Origin: an uncultured Saprospiraceae bacterium
GTDB taxonomy: Bacteria; Bacteroidota; Bacteroidia; Chitinophagales; Saprospiraceae
Direction of reading: 5' to 3'
Assembly (NCBI GenBank): GCA_938022935.1
Contig: CALIHL010000079.1
Coordinates: 1-52,180 of the forward strand
Length of the DNA stretch: 52,180 nucleotides
Part shown: positions 35,304-44,487 of the stretch, one piece after another
Layout of the letters: each line of letters opens with the position of its first letter
How positions within the stretch are numbered: position 1 is the first letter of the stretch
Made by a program: the position numbers and the translations under genes
The notes under the pieces: model-generated
Told to the model about the DNA's origin: nothing
Seen by the model: the letters and a program-made list of their open reading frames with translations, nothing else
Databases searched by the model: none

Positions 35304-35951
35304 ATGAATTTATTAGAATTTAACACAGCCACGCAGACGAAAGAGAGTCAATCTTCAGTCACTCCCTCAACAGCGATGGACTTACTCAAAGCAGGTAATG
35401 CTCGATTTGTGGAAAGCAAAAAATCGAACAGAAACCTCAATCAACAAGTATCTGATACAAGCACTGGACAATATCCCTTTGCGACAGTGTTGAGTTGTAT
35501 CGACTCAAGAGTATCTTCTGAGCTGATATTTGATCAAGGTATAGGTGATATATTTAGCGTAAGAATAGCTGGTAACTTTATAAACTCAGACATCTTGGGC
35601 AGTATGGAGTTTGCTTGTAAGTTAGCAGGCACGCCGCTTATTGTAGTCTTAGGACATACAAGCTGCGGAGCGGTAAAAGGAGCCTGTGACAATGCCGAGT
35701 TAGGTAACTTGACATCTATGCTTGGTAAGATTAAACCAGCTGTTGATGCCATCACAGAACCGGCAGATCCAAGTCAGCGCAACTCTGGCAACATTGACTT
35801 CGTCAATAATGTAGCAGCTAAGAATGTCCACCTTAGCATCCAACGAATACTTGACGAAAGTCCTGTCTTAGCGGAGATGAAAGACAAAGGTGAGATAGAA
35901 GTTGTAGGAGGTATGTATGATATCAAAACTGGAAAGGTAACCTTCCTGTAG
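35304..35951 (+). CDS. Beta-class carbonic anhydrase
   Basis: 215 residues. It interconverts CO2 and bicarbonate. Zinc ligands are Cys65 (SCIDSR, with Asp67 and Arg69), His118 and Cys121 (LGHTSCGA). The length and FDQGIGDIFSVRIAGNF are typical of the family. No signal peptide, so it is cytoplasmic. Forms an operon with the SulP transporter; together they would supply bicarbonate to carboxylases or balance pH. Confidence 0.96.
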   Translation: MNLLEFNTATQTKESQSSVTPSTAMDLLKAGNARFVESKKSNRNLNQQVSDTSTGQYPFATVLSCIDSRVSSELIFDQGIGDIFSVRIAGNFINSDILGSMEFACKLAGTPLIVVLGHTSCGAVKGACDNAELGNLTSMLGKIKPAVDAITEPADPSQRNSGNIDFVNNVAAKNVHLSIQRILDESPVLAEMKDKGEIEVVGGMYDIKTGKVTFL

Positions 35952-35970
35952 AAAGGAACTTACCTCTTTG

Positions 35971-36036
35971 TTTTAAAGGACTGTCAGTTGTGATTGCTTT
36001 GTTGGAAGAGCGATGACAAAGGACAGTCCTTTTTTT
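35971..36036 (+). terminator. Hairpin terminator of the transporter-carbonic anhydrase operon; copy 1 of a 62-bp repeat
   Basis: AAAGGACTGTC (35975-35985) pairs perfectly with GACAGTCCTTT (36022-36032), and an inner stem (TTGTGATTGCT / AGCGATGACAA) extends it; a run of seven T (36030-36036) follows. It serves as a terminator, but an 85-percent-like copy (39064-39127) occurs 3 kb away, so it is also part of a repeat. Confidence 0.75.
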
Positions 36037-36157
36037 GTTAATAGCACTTCAGCTTTTCAAATCAAAAAACCACTAAAAAGTGGTATTGTCTCGAGACTTG
36101 TCTTTCTATATCTTACGCTCTTAATCGAGAAAGATTAATTATTACATATTTGAATAA

Positions 36158-38974
36158 ATGACAATAAAACTTTCAACTCACTGCATCAACTTTTCTATAG
36201 CTTCAATAAGTCAAACCATTCTATTAATATGGTTTACTATTATCTCTTGTGGAGTTGACTTGACAAGTCAAAGCGCATCAAGTATAGAGATTTCTCACGA
36301 GACTGTATATCACGACTGCAGCGACAGCTGTGGGCCATATACTCAAACTCGCGCTTCATCTAAAACGAACCAGAAAAGCAATGCCGCATCCATGGGCACG
36401 ATCAGGGCCAATACTAATGCTGCTTTACCAAACTCATACAACTTTCAAGAATATGTATTTGCAGAACCCAATGATGAAGGTAACTGCACAGGCGCCACTA
36501 ATGCTTCTGCAAATATCGAAGAAGTGTTCTTCGCGCAGACACATCGTCATGCTGTGAGTCATCCCTTGTTTTTTATGATTGGAGAAAGACCTGCCTTGCT
36601 CCAAGTTGCTGTTACGGGCTCTGGCCCTTCTCCAGATGTAACTGTTCAAGGAACACTCAATGGTACAAATCTTGGGACCTTATGTCTCAAAGGACCAGCC
36701 AACTTACCAGACCTTTTAAGCTTTGATATCAACACGCCTGATTTTAATAATTACTTCAACGTAACACTACCTAAAAGCTGGATCAAAGATGGACTATCAC
36801 TTACGGTAAATGCAGGTGCTGCTTCGAGATCAATAACGCCAACAGAACTCAAGATCGGACCTTATACCGAGCTCAATCTTGTTATGGTCAACCAGGATGT
36901 TATGGACTACAATACAGGCCCACATCAATGGCCCATTTTTGACGATTTTTTAGAGGAGTTGGCCTCATCGATGCCGGCAAGTGTAGTGCGCTTTGGTGTG
37001 TTCCCAGAAACTATCGTATATCCCGAGATCATTACCAGCGATGGTACAGAAACATTAATAAAATTTCAGACTCAAGGTCAAGTTAACGAGCACCCGATAG
37101 CAGATGGAGGTTATATCAACTCCATTGCTGTGGAAGCCTTAGCTAATATGCATCTGGGCACTGATGATTATGTCTCAACCTTTTACTTCGGCAATACCTT
37201 GAACCTTGCGCCTGGAGGTTGGGGTGGGAATAAGGCATTCGTCAGTTTTGACTATACAGATGTATTCATACATGAGTTGGGCCATTCTTTAAGTCTACCA
37301 CACTGGGGTAATCATTATCAGCTAACCAATCCTTCTTCGAATACGTATGAGTATCCTTTTGGAGGTGAGACAGGTAATGGTGGCGGAAGAGGGCCAATCT
37401 GGAATTTTATCCAAGATACCTATGAGTTTGTCTCTCCTACTTGCCAAGATAGTAATGACCCTGACGCTGGAAAAGAGAGGAGTGACTGCATGCAGCGTAA
37501 TCATGCTTGTCTGGAGTCCCGCCCCAGTGGACTCGGCCCTTGGGATGGCCATGGCCAATTCTCTGCCTATGCCATGCATCGATATCTTGTAGGTGACACC
37601 TTCGAATCTGGACAAATCATGGATCAAGCCTCTTTACAGAATTATCAACTACCCAGTCAACAGGGATTTCCCACAATGTCTCTAATCAATGGAGAAAGGA
37701 CGTATACTCGTGCGAATAGTCAACCACAAGCACTTAGATGGCAGGAAAGGTTTGATATGCCAGGGGAGATCACACTGAATACAGATGTTTATCTCATATA
37801 TGGCTCAGCACATCCTGATATCCAAAATCAACCAGATGGTAATATCGTTTATAAACCCATCAAGTACAATGGTACTTTACCACCTACACTGGACCCTACT
37901 GATCCAACCATCTTTGCCCAATTTACTCAACAACCATATATGAGTAACTTAGGAGCTACGGCAGATATTACTATTAAGGTCACATACACAGACGGTACTA
38001 TCATCCACGCACTCAATCCTTATCACTCCTATCTTAGGCAACCGTACAATGGGGGATTTAGTGTTTTTAGAAGAGATGTGAGTCACTTTGCAGTTGTTGT
38101 ACCTGCCACAGGAGACATCGAAAAGGTAGAAGTCTTTGATCGACCGTTTTGCGTCAGAGAGTCCAATGACGATACAGAAGGCAATATCAACTACGCACCT
38201 CATAACATCACTGCTGCTAACTTTATGAATGGCGCTACCAAATTATCGGAATACATCACAGGTACCCTCCCGGGAGGCATAGGTCCTAATGCCATAGGCA
38301 ACAAAGTGTGGCACGACTATGACCGTGATGGAATCCATGATTCCAATGAGCCAGGCATACCCGGAGTGTCAATTTTCTTATGGGGTGACACGGAGATCGA
38401 TAGTACACTAACTTATATGGATAATTTAGGTGTTACAACAACTGATAATTACGGCCAATATCGATTTGGTGTTGGCCCCGGAGAATATCAGCCTTTTGTC
38501 TGGTCGGTTAATAATTGGGATGTAGGCGAACCACTTCATGGCTTTGTATCAACCAATGGTCATGTCACCAATGCTAATAACGACGTAAATAATGACAATA
38601 ACGGTTCTGGAAGTCCTTTTAGCGATATTCGCTCGGGTATAATCGTCCTCACGGCAGGCGAAGAACCGCTCAATGACGGGGACCCAGAAGACTGTTGGTT
38701 TGACAATGACCCTTCCGGAAATATGACAATCGACTTTGGTTTCTATGACCCTGGTTTATTTGTCTGGGGTGGTGACATAGACACTGATTGGGCTACAGTT
38801 GGTAATTGGATCGGAGGTATTGTACCATCAGCAACTTCTGAAGTTGTCATACCTCCTCAGAGACCCAACTACCCCATCATCAACGAAAACGTTCAGATCC
38901 AGAAAATAGAGGTACAAGTGGGAGCTTGTATGGAAGTATTGGACGGCTTCTCTTTTGATGTGTTGTGTCAATAA
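36158..38974 (+). CDS. Secreted zinc metalloprotease with a SdrD B-like domain
   Basis: 938 residues with an N-terminal hydrophobic export signal. HELGHSLSLPH (His372, Glu373, His376, His382) is an extended zinc site of the metzincin type; the surrounding sequence (TELNLVMVNQDVMDYNTG before, a WDGHGQFSAYAMHRYLVG segment after) recalls peptidase M66, StcE-like mucinases. Residues about 713-825 are a SdrD B-like domain (IGNKVWHDYDRDGIHDSNEPGI). The end resembles a Bacteroidota beta-solenoid cap (VWGGDIDTDWATVGNWIGG), stopping at LDGFSFDVLCQ without a visible sorting domain. It may degrade host or environmental glycoproteins (inference). Confidence 0.82.
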   Translation: MTIKLSTHCINFSIASISQTILLIWFTIISCGVDLTSQSASSIEISHETVYHDCSDSCGPYTQTRASSKTNQKSNAASMGTIRANTNAALPNSYNFQEYVFAEPNDEGNCTGATNASANIEEVFFAQTHRHAVSHPLFFMIGERPALLQVAVTGSGPSPDVTVQGTLNGTNLGTLCLKGPANLPDLLSFDINTPDFNNYFNVTLPKSWIKDGLSLTVNAGAASRSITPTELKIGPYTELNLVMVNQDVMDYNTGPHQWPIFDDFLEELASSMPASVVRFGVFPETIVYPEIITSDGTETLIKFQTQGQVNEHPIADGGYINSIAVEALANMHLGTDDYVSTFYFGNTLNLAPGGWGGNKAFVSFDYTDVFIHELGHSLSLPHWGNHYQLTNPSSNTYEYPFGGETGNGGGRGPIWNFIQDTYEFVSPTCQDSNDPDAGKERSDCMQRNHACLESRPSGLGPWDGHGQFSAYAMHRYLVGDTFESGQIMDQASLQNYQLPSQQGFPTMSLINGERTYTRANSQPQALRWQERFDMPGEITLNTDVYLIYGSAHPDIQNQPDGNIVYKPIKYNGTLPPTLDPTDPTIFAQFTQQPYMSNLGATADITIKVTYTDGTIIHALNPYHSYLRQPYNGGFSVFRRDVSHFAVVVPATGDIEKVEVFDRPFCVRESNDDTEGNINYAPHNITAANFMNGATKLSEYITGTLPGGIGPNAIGNKVWHDYDRDGIHDSNEPGIPGVSIFLWGDTEIDSTLTYMDNLGVTTTDNYGQYRFGVGPGEYQPFVWSVNNWDVGEPLHGFVSTNGHVTNANNDVNNDNNGSGSPFSDIRSGIIVLTAGEEPLNDGDPEDCWFDNDPSGNMTIDFGFYDPGLFVWGGDIDTDWATVGNWIGGIVPSATSEVVIPPQRPNYPIINENVQIQKIEVQVGACMEVLDGFSFDVLCQ

Positions 38975-39037
38975 GTTATCAAGAGATCATCCCTTAGCGT
39001 ATAACTATCATCTCTCTACAAGTAAAAGTAAAATTGC

Positions 39038-39061
39038 CTTATAGACATAAGTGTTTTTTTT
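39038..39061 (+). terminator. Weak terminator after the metalloprotease gene
   Basis: CTTAT (39038-39042) and ATAAG (39047-39051) form a short stem, followed two bases later by eight T. The stem is short, so efficiency is doubtful. Confidence 0.35.
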
Positions 39062-39063
39062 GA

Positions 39064-39127
39064 TTTTAAAGGACTGTCAGTTTGTGAGTGCTTTGTTGGA
39101 CAAGCGATCATAAAGAGACGGTCCTTT
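39064..39127 (+). repeat. Copy 2 of the 62-bp hairpin repeat
   Basis: TTTTAAAGGACTGTCAGTT matches the first copy, and the right arm GACGGTCCTTT (39117-39127) pairs with AAAGGACTGTC (39068-39078) with one G-U pair. Unlike the first copy there is no T-run after it, so it is not an obvious terminator here. The two copies are in the same orientation and flank the metalloprotease gene. Confidence 0.75.
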
Positions 39128-39169
39128 GTATTCTGAGGCTTATTAGTCCATCACTTCATCAACAACAAC

Positions 39170-39207
39170 ATATTTTATACCGCATAAATAAATGCGGTGT
39201 AAAATAT
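39170..39207. repeat. 16-bp near-perfect inverted repeat
   Basis: ATATTTTATACCGCAT (39170-39185) and ATGCGGTGTAAAATAT (39192-39207) are complementary except for one T-G pair, with a 6-base AAATAA loop. No T-tail beyond the stem. It lies 10 bases before the truncated ATPase fragment. It may be an inverted repeat end or a strong hairpin. Confidence 0.7.
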
Positions 39208-39217
39208 AGGGCTCAAC

Positions 39218-39628
39218 TTGTGTGGTGAGAATGAAGCAATTGATGAGATATTAGATTGGACCAATATACACACCTTTTACACTCAGTATTGCTGCAATAG
39301 ACTCTTCTCCCTCGGACATAAAAAAATTACAGAAAGAGAAGTCCCATATATCAAGAGAGCTATCTTCCATGAATATGAAAACACCTTCATCAATTATAGA
39401 CAACTACTATCATCTAATCAATGGAAGCTCATGAAAGGCATCGCTCAAGAAGGTCATGTGAGCACACTCAATGCTTCATTCTTACAGCAATACAACCTCG
39501 CAGAATCTTCAGCACGCCAAGCGCTGAAAGCTCTATTGGAAAAGGAGATGATTTATGAGGAGCTTGATATCATAACCAGCAACTACAGGGTATATGATCA
39601 ATTTTTATCCCGCTGGATGGCCAGATAA
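39218..39628 (+). pseudogene. C-terminal remnant of an AAA+ ATPase
   Basis: 136 residues matching the C-terminal part of the DUF234/archaeal-ATPase-like AAA+ proteins of Bacteroidota: ILDWTNIHTFYTQYCCNRLFS, EYENTFINYRQLLSSNQWKLMKGIAQEG and NYRVYDQFLSRWMAR. The N-terminal ATPase with Walker A and B motifs is absent, and stops precede the frame (TAA just upstream). The frame begins at a TTG codon with no good start signal. It is probably a truncated leftover next to a repeat. Confidence 0.75.
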
Positions 39629-39722
39629 CCGAACTCCTACTCAAATGCGGCACTAAGTCCAATAAATATTTCTCTAAAAAACATATTATAACTATCTTTA
39701 ATATTTAGTTATATCATTATCA

Positions 39723-41627
39723 ATGTCTATACCCCAATATAGCCTACCAAATATAACTGTGAAGATTAGTGCACGCACGATCATCTTCATCAGTTTACTC
39801 GTTGTCATCACCTTCATGTCAGGGATCTTAGGCAATCCCTTTGTGATGATGTCTATTGGGTTTTTAGCATTTCTTTTTCCATTATCGATATTCGTAAGAA
39901 CAACCACTTTAGGTGACTATCTCAACCGTATACCCGCTAATGTCAAGGTTGGGCTTTCTGGCGTAGTCTCAGCTCTTATGATCTCGTTCTTCATGTGGAG
40001 TACAGAGACTGTGATCCACTTAAAGTTGGTATCTGTCTTAGACATTCTCAGACTCGACTTGTTAAGTATCGGAGCACTTGCAGCCTTAGTTATATCCGTA
40101 CAAGGCTTACACTTGATCCTTTACTTCCTGCATAAGCGTATCGTCGCTCATGCCACTAACGAAACAAAGTTCTTCTTCTACTGCTGTAGCTTGATCACTA
40201 TCTTATGCCTTACGGGATTTGATGCAAGAGTGATGTTGGTGCATACTGTAGCTTATATCATCTACTCTCTCCTACTCGATCTATTTATCGAAGCAAGAAG
40301 AGTTAATCTCATTTGGTTGATCTTATGGACAATCATCTTGGGCGCTTTCTTAACAATAGCGATCATAGATGGCACCAACAGTTACATCATCAATCCGGTA
40401 CCCGTACTTAATGTCTTCACGGTGTTCTCATTGATATTTATAATCAGCTCAGTGCTCTATAGCATATACGGAGTGGTCAATAGAAAAGATAGCATCTTAC
40501 CAAGCGAGTGGTCGTTTAACTATGGAAGCACGTTGCACCTACGCAACAGGATCCAGCTTTCGATTTTATTGACATTAGTCTTTAGCTTTATAGCGATCGG
40601 CATCATCTCAATCTATCACTTCAACAAGACAAATCCTGGTAGTGCCAGTGACTTAATGGCACCATTCACTCAGTTCTTACTCAATGCTTATGTCTTTTTG
40701 TTTTTGATTGGATTTTCGATCTCGTTTAGTCTATCACAGTACATCAGAAACCCATTGATCGAACTTGGCAAGACCCTCAAGGATGTAAAGCTCAATCAAA
40801 CCAATAGAAAGATACAATGGAATGGTAGCGATGAGATTGGTACACTCATCAAAGAGTATAACCAGATGATCGAAAAGCTTGAAGTCAATGCCACCATGCT
40901 CGCTCAAGTAGAAAGAGACAACGCTTGGAGAGAAATGGCAAAGCAGGTAGCACACGAGATCAAGAATCCGCTTACTCCAATGAAGCTAAGCCTTCAACAC
41001 CTACAGCGTACCATCAATCAAAAGAAAGACAACACCGAAGCATTGACGCTTCGTATGTGCGACACGCTGATGAATCAAGTCGAGAACTTGCATCAGATAG
41101 CAGATGAGTTTGCTAATTTCGGATCACTCCCGCAGTCAGATAATCAACGCATCCTGCTTAATGACGTGGTCGAGCGCATCCATGATCTATTTCGCAATCG
41201 CCAGGATATGGACATCCACCTCATCGAGCCGATTGATGACATAGGTGTCTACGCGGACAAGAATCAGCTGATCCGTATCCTCAACAACATCGTCAAGAAT
41301 AGCATACAGGCGATCCCAGAAGACAAGAAGGGCTATATAGAACTCAAACTCTACAAGGAAAACAACAAAGCCATCATCAGCGTCTTAGACAACGGTGTAG
41401 GCATCCCAGATGATCAACGAGAAGAGATCTTCAAGCCAAGATTCACAACTAAGTCAAGTGGATCGGGACTTGGACTGGCTATCGCGGCCAATATGATCGA
41501 CTCCATGGGAGGTACTATCCACTTTAAGTCAAAAGCTGGCAAAGGAACAGAGTTCTTCGTTGAGCTCCCGCTGATCAGATCTGCCTTCTCTAAGTCTTTC
41601 AACCGGGTTTCTTTAGAAGAAGTATAA
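39723..41627 (+). CDS. NtrY-like membrane sensor histidine kinase
   Basis: 634 residues with about 10 membrane helices in the first 350 residues, including a long cluster before the HAMP-like segment (about 340-395). HisKA H-box: MAKQVAHEIKNPLTPMKLSLQHLQR (His411). HATPase: N-box NNIVKNSIQAIP (about 521), DNGVGIPDDQ (about 556) and GSGLGLAIAANMID (about 580). The AHEIKNPLTPMKLSLQ sequence is typical of NtrY/PilS-type kinases that pair with sigma-54 regulators. No response regulator gene is adjacent, so the partner is elsewhere. Confidence 0.92.
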   Translation: MSIPQYSLPNITVKISARTIIFISLLVVITFMSGILGNPFVMMSIGFLAFLFPLSIFVRTTTLGDYLNRIPANVKVGLSGVVSALMISFFMWSTETVIHLKLVSVLDILRLDLLSIGALAALVISVQGLHLILYFLHKRIVAHATNETKFFFYCCSLITILCLTGFDARVMLVHTVAYIIYSLLLDLFIEARRVNLIWLILWTIILGAFLTIAIIDGTNSYIINPVPVLNVFTVFSLIFIISSVLYSIYGVVNRKDSILPSEWSFNYGSTLHLRNRIQLSILLTLVFSFIAIGIISIYHFNKTNPGSASDLMAPFTQFLLNAYVFLFLIGFSISFSLSQYIRNPLIELGKTLKDVKLNQTNRKIQWNGSDEIGTLIKEYNQMIEKLEVNATMLAQVERDNAWREMAKQVAHEIKNPLTPMKLSLQHLQRTINQKKDNTEALTLRMCDTLMNQVENLHQIADEFANFGSLPQSDNQRILLNDVVERIHDLFRNRQDMDIHLIEPIDDIGVYADKNQLIRILNNIVKNSIQAIPEDKKGYIELKLYKENNKAIISVLDNGVGIPDDQREEIFKPRFTTKSSGSGLGLAIAANMIDSMGGTIHFKSKAGKGTEFFVELPLIRSAFSKSFNRVSLEEV

Positions 41628-41687
41628 GGAAGAGACTTCTCTTATTTTCTATTAGCTATTCATTGATTGAGTTTGTAACTTTACGTT

Positions 41688-42164
41688 ATGAGCGACACCG
41701 TTTTTTATATCCTTGTGACACTTGCTGCATATGTGGGCATGGAGTTTACTGCATGGGCGGCTCATCGATATCTTATGCATGGCCCCCTTTGGTCATGGCA
41801 TGCAGATCATCACCTACCTAAGTATGAGAAGACAGGATTCTGGGAGAAGAACGATCGGTTCTTTGTTGTCTTCGCCATCCCGAGTATGTTCTCTTACATG
41901 GCGGGCAGTCTATACGCTGATTATCGCTGGTTGCTATTTGTCGGTATTGGCATCTCCTTGTACGGTCTAACCTACTTCTTGATACATGATGTTTATATCC
42001 ATCAGAGATTCAAGTGGTTTAAGCAGCTTGACAGCAAATATTCGCGTGCGATCTTGAAGGCACATGGTTCTCACCACTCCAATACTGGTAAAGAAAATTG
42101 TGAATCTTTTGGTCTTCTTGTGGTCGAACCAAAGTTCTTCAAGAAAGTTACACAGACCAATTAA
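41688..42164 (+). CDS. crtZ: Beta-carotene hydroxylase (fatty acid hydroxylase superfamily)
   Basis: 158 residues, integral membrane di-iron enzyme. Histidine motifs: HRYLMH (26-31), HADHH (38-42), HDVYIH (100-105) and HGSHH (126-130). Four membrane helices fit. CrtZ adds hydroxyls to the beta-ionone rings giving zeaxanthin. No other carotenoid gene is next to it; pigment production is common in this phylum. Confidence 0.93.
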   Translation: MSDTVFYILVTLAAYVGMEFTAWAAHRYLMHGPLWSWHADHHLPKYEKTGFWEKNDRFFVVFAIPSMFSYMAGSLYADYRWLLFVGIGISLYGLTYFLIHDVYIHQRFKWFKQLDSKYSRAILKAHGSHHSNTGKENCESFGLLVVEPKFFKKVTQTN

Positions 42165-42262
42165 GCTTCTCTTCTCCCGCTTTCAACTTTGCCAATAATA
42201 CTACGCAAGTGATACCTCTTTATGATCAAGTGAGTATATCTTGAGAACAAAATATCAAGACT

Positions 42263-42721
42263 ATGTTGACACTTAAAAATATAGCAGCATTAAAGGAGGC
42301 TATCGGGCAGACATTCAAGGCAGACGAAGTATTTGAGGTAACTCAAGACCTTGTTAACAAGTTCGCTGATGCTACTAAAGATTATCAATGGATACATACA
42401 GACCCAGAACGAGCTAAGAAAGAATCTCCATTTGGAGGCCCCATAGCACATGGATTCTTTTCTCTTTCATTGCTACCTAGATTTATGGAAAGTGCCTATG
42501 CAGTAGAGAGCGCGAAGATGGGTGTGAACTATGGAGTCAATAAAGTAAGATTTCCAGCGCCAGTGCCCGTCGGGAGTAAACTGTCATGTGCTGTGGTCAT
42601 AAAAAACATCGAAGATCACTCTATGGGTGGCGTTAAGATCACCTCAGAAGCGGTAATCACAAGAGAAGGAAGTGAGAAGCCAGTTTGTATAGCAGAAATG
42701 CTTTCATTATTGTTCGAATAG
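42263..42721 (+). CDS. MaoC family dehydratase
   Basis: 152 residues, a hotdog-fold enoyl-CoA hydratase 2 type enzyme. WIHTDPERAKKESPFGGPIAHGFFSLSL contains the conserved Asp-x4... His region and the GPIAHGF motif. It probably hydrates or dehydrates (R)-3-hydroxyacyl-CoA. An SDR gene begins 13 bases after it, suggesting a hydroxyacyl-CoA dehydrogenase partner. Confidence 0.9.
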   Translation: MLTLKNIAALKEAIGQTFKADEVFEVTQDLVNKFADATKDYQWIHTDPERAKKESPFGGPIAHGFFSLSLLPRFMESAYAVESAKMGVNYGVNKVRFPAPVPVGSKLSCAVVIKNIEDHSMGGVKITSEAVITREGSEKPVCIAEMLSLLFE

Positions 42722-42733
42722 ACAAAAAGTCAC

Positions 42734-43489
42734 ATGAGATTTAAAGATCAGGTTGTATTTATAACTGGAGCAGCGTCTGGTATCGGAAGAGCTGCCGCCA
42801 TCCAATATGCAAAAGACGGCGCACTTCTAGCTTTGAGTGATTGGAATGCCACAGGCCTCGAAGAAACAAAAGGTTTGGTGGCTGCACTATCTGCCAAAGT
42901 CCAAACATATCAGCTTGATGTTTCTAATTACGATCAAGTCAAATCGGTCATACAATCTGTCCAAACTGATTTTGGAAAAATAGATATCGCTTTAAATAAC
43001 GCTGGCATCGGTGCTAAAAACGCCTTTCGTACTGGAGAACACACCTTGGAGGATTGGGATCGAGTGATTGCAGTCAACCAAACAGGCGTATTTTATTGCA
43101 TGAAAGAGGAGTTGGTGATCATGAAAGAGCAAGGCTCTGGTGCGATTGTTAATATAGCCTCAATCGCAGGACTGAAAGCGCTACCAAGGCAGATCGCATA
43201 TGTAGCCAGCAAGCATGCCGTAATAGGGATGACCAAGACAGCAGCTTTAGAGTATGCTAAGTATGGTATCAGAGCCAATGCCGTATGTCCAGTATTCACT
43301 AATAGCCCAATGCTCGAGGAGATGTTCTCAGTAAGAGAAGACCTCCGTGAAAAACTCGTTCACACTATACCCGTCGGAAGATACGGTGAAACTTCGGATA
43401 TCGTCAACGCCATCCAATGGTTAAGTGATCCGCAGAGTTCATTTATCACAGGACTTAGTGTGCCTGTTGATGGTGGGCAGACTGCATGA
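42734..43489 (+). CDS. SDR family oxidoreductase, operon partner of MaoC hydratase
   Basis: 251 residues. TGAASGIG (11-18), NNAG (88-91), Ser143, Tyr156 and Lys160 are all intact. The Asp in SDWNA after beta-2 points to NAD(H). The C-terminus PVDGGQTA is typical. It is co-transcribed with the MaoC hydratase and may oxidise a hydroxyacyl-CoA; the substrate is not determined. Confidence 0.92.
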   Translation: MRFKDQVVFITGAASGIGRAAAIQYAKDGALLALSDWNATGLEETKGLVAALSAKVQTYQLDVSNYDQVKSVIQSVQTDFGKIDIALNNAGIGAKNAFRTGEHTLEDWDRVIAVNQTGVFYCMKEELVIMKEQGSGAIVNIASIAGLKALPRQIAYVASKHAVIGMTKTAALEYAKYGIRANAVCPVFTNSPMLEEMFSVREDLREKLVHTIPVGRYGETSDIVNAIQWLSDPQSSFITGLSVPVDGGQTA

Positions 43490-43572
43490 TTAGGCTAATT
43501 TTCTAATTGTCTATATGATACCATAAGGCTATTTTGCATTAGATGTCATTACAATCCATCAGTTAAGTTCTT

Positions 43573-44337
43573 ATGCATAATAGAATAGCAATTGTTACAG
43601 GAGTAAGCAGGTTAGCCGGCATAGGCCGTGCGATCTGCCTAGAACTGGCAAAGGATGGTATAGATATCTTCTTTACTTATTGGAGCGACTACGACAAGCA
43701 AATGTCTTGGCAAGTAGCACCCAACGAGCCAGACTTAATTGAAGAAGAGATAAGAGCGCTGGGACGCAAATGCGAAAAACTTGAACTGGATCTTTCTACT
43801 CCTCATGCAACCTTGACTTTGCTTAACGAAGTGGAAGCAACGATGGGCACAGCAGATATACTCATCAATAATGCTACTTATAGCACTAAGACAACTATAG
43901 AAGACCTTTCTACTGAAGAATTAGATAAGCATTACAACATCAACATAAAGGCGACCACGTTATTGACTGTCGAGTTTATAAAAAGATTTAAAAACACTTC
44001 TTTAGGTAGGATCATCAATATCACATCTGGACAGTCACTCGGTCAGATGCCAGATGAGTTAGCATATGCCGTCACTAAAAGTGCAGCTGAAACATTGACC
44101 ACCACTCTATCTCAAAAGATCGCCGGCAAGGGCATAACCATTAACTCAGTTAATCCAGGCCCTAATGATACGGGATGGATGGATGAGCAACTCAAGAAAG
44201 ATCTTACTGAAAGATTTCCGATGAAGAGGCTGGGCACTCCACAGGACACAGCTAATCTTATCTGCTTTTTAGTGAGCAACAAAGCAGAATGGGTCACTGG
44301 ACAGATCATCCATTCTGAAGGAGGGTTTATAAGGTAG
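43573..44337 (+). CDS. SDR family oxidoreductase, 3-oxoacyl-ACP reductase-like
   Basis: 254 residues. The nucleotide motif is TGVSRLAGIG (9-18), with a two-residue insertion relative to TGxxxGIG, as in some Bacteroidota/Firmicutes SDRs that start IVTGVSR. NNAT (99-102), Ser152, Tyr165 and Lys169 are present, and the extra loop DYDKQMSWQVAPNEP follows beta-2. It ends HSEGGF like FabG homologs. It lies 83 bases after the previous SDR and may be transcribed alone. Confidence 0.88.
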   Translation: MHNRIAIVTGVSRLAGIGRAICLELAKDGIDIFFTYWSDYDKQMSWQVAPNEPDLIEEEIRALGRKCEKLELDLSTPHATLTLLNEVEATMGTADILINNATYSTKTTIEDLSTEELDKHYNINIKATTLLTVEFIKRFKNTSLGRIINITSGQSLGQMPDELAYAVTKSAAETLTTTLSQKIAGKGITINSVNPGPNDTGWMDEQLKKDLTERFPMKRLGTPQDTANLICFLVSNKAEWVTGQIIHSEGGFIR

Positions 44338-44369
44338 ATATAACTACCAAAGGCATTGTTATTCTAAAA

Positions 44370-44407
44370 TGTTAAACTTAAAATGACACTTTAACAAGTG
44401 TTAAACA
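44370..44407. promoter_or_regulatory. Possible operator upstream of the CarboxypepD_reg-thioredoxin gene
   Basis: TGTTAAAC occurs twice as a direct repeat (about 44370-44377 and 44399-44406), and ACACTT-TAAC-AAGTGT (44386-44401) is an exact 6-bp inverted repeat between them. It looks like a regulator site about 85-115 bases before ATG 44488. Confidence 0.35.
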
Positions 44408-44487
44408 AGACATAAGGCTGGTGTTTCATAAGTTAAAGCGATGTTCAACATTGTAACTTACTAATATCATCTTACTCTTTCGCTGCC

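Noticed and set aside
36069-36084. Minus-strand terminator ACCACT-AAAA-AGTGGT with a T-run
   Set aside because: There is no minus-strand gene upstream for it to terminate; a 6-bp stem can arise by chance in AT-rich DNA.
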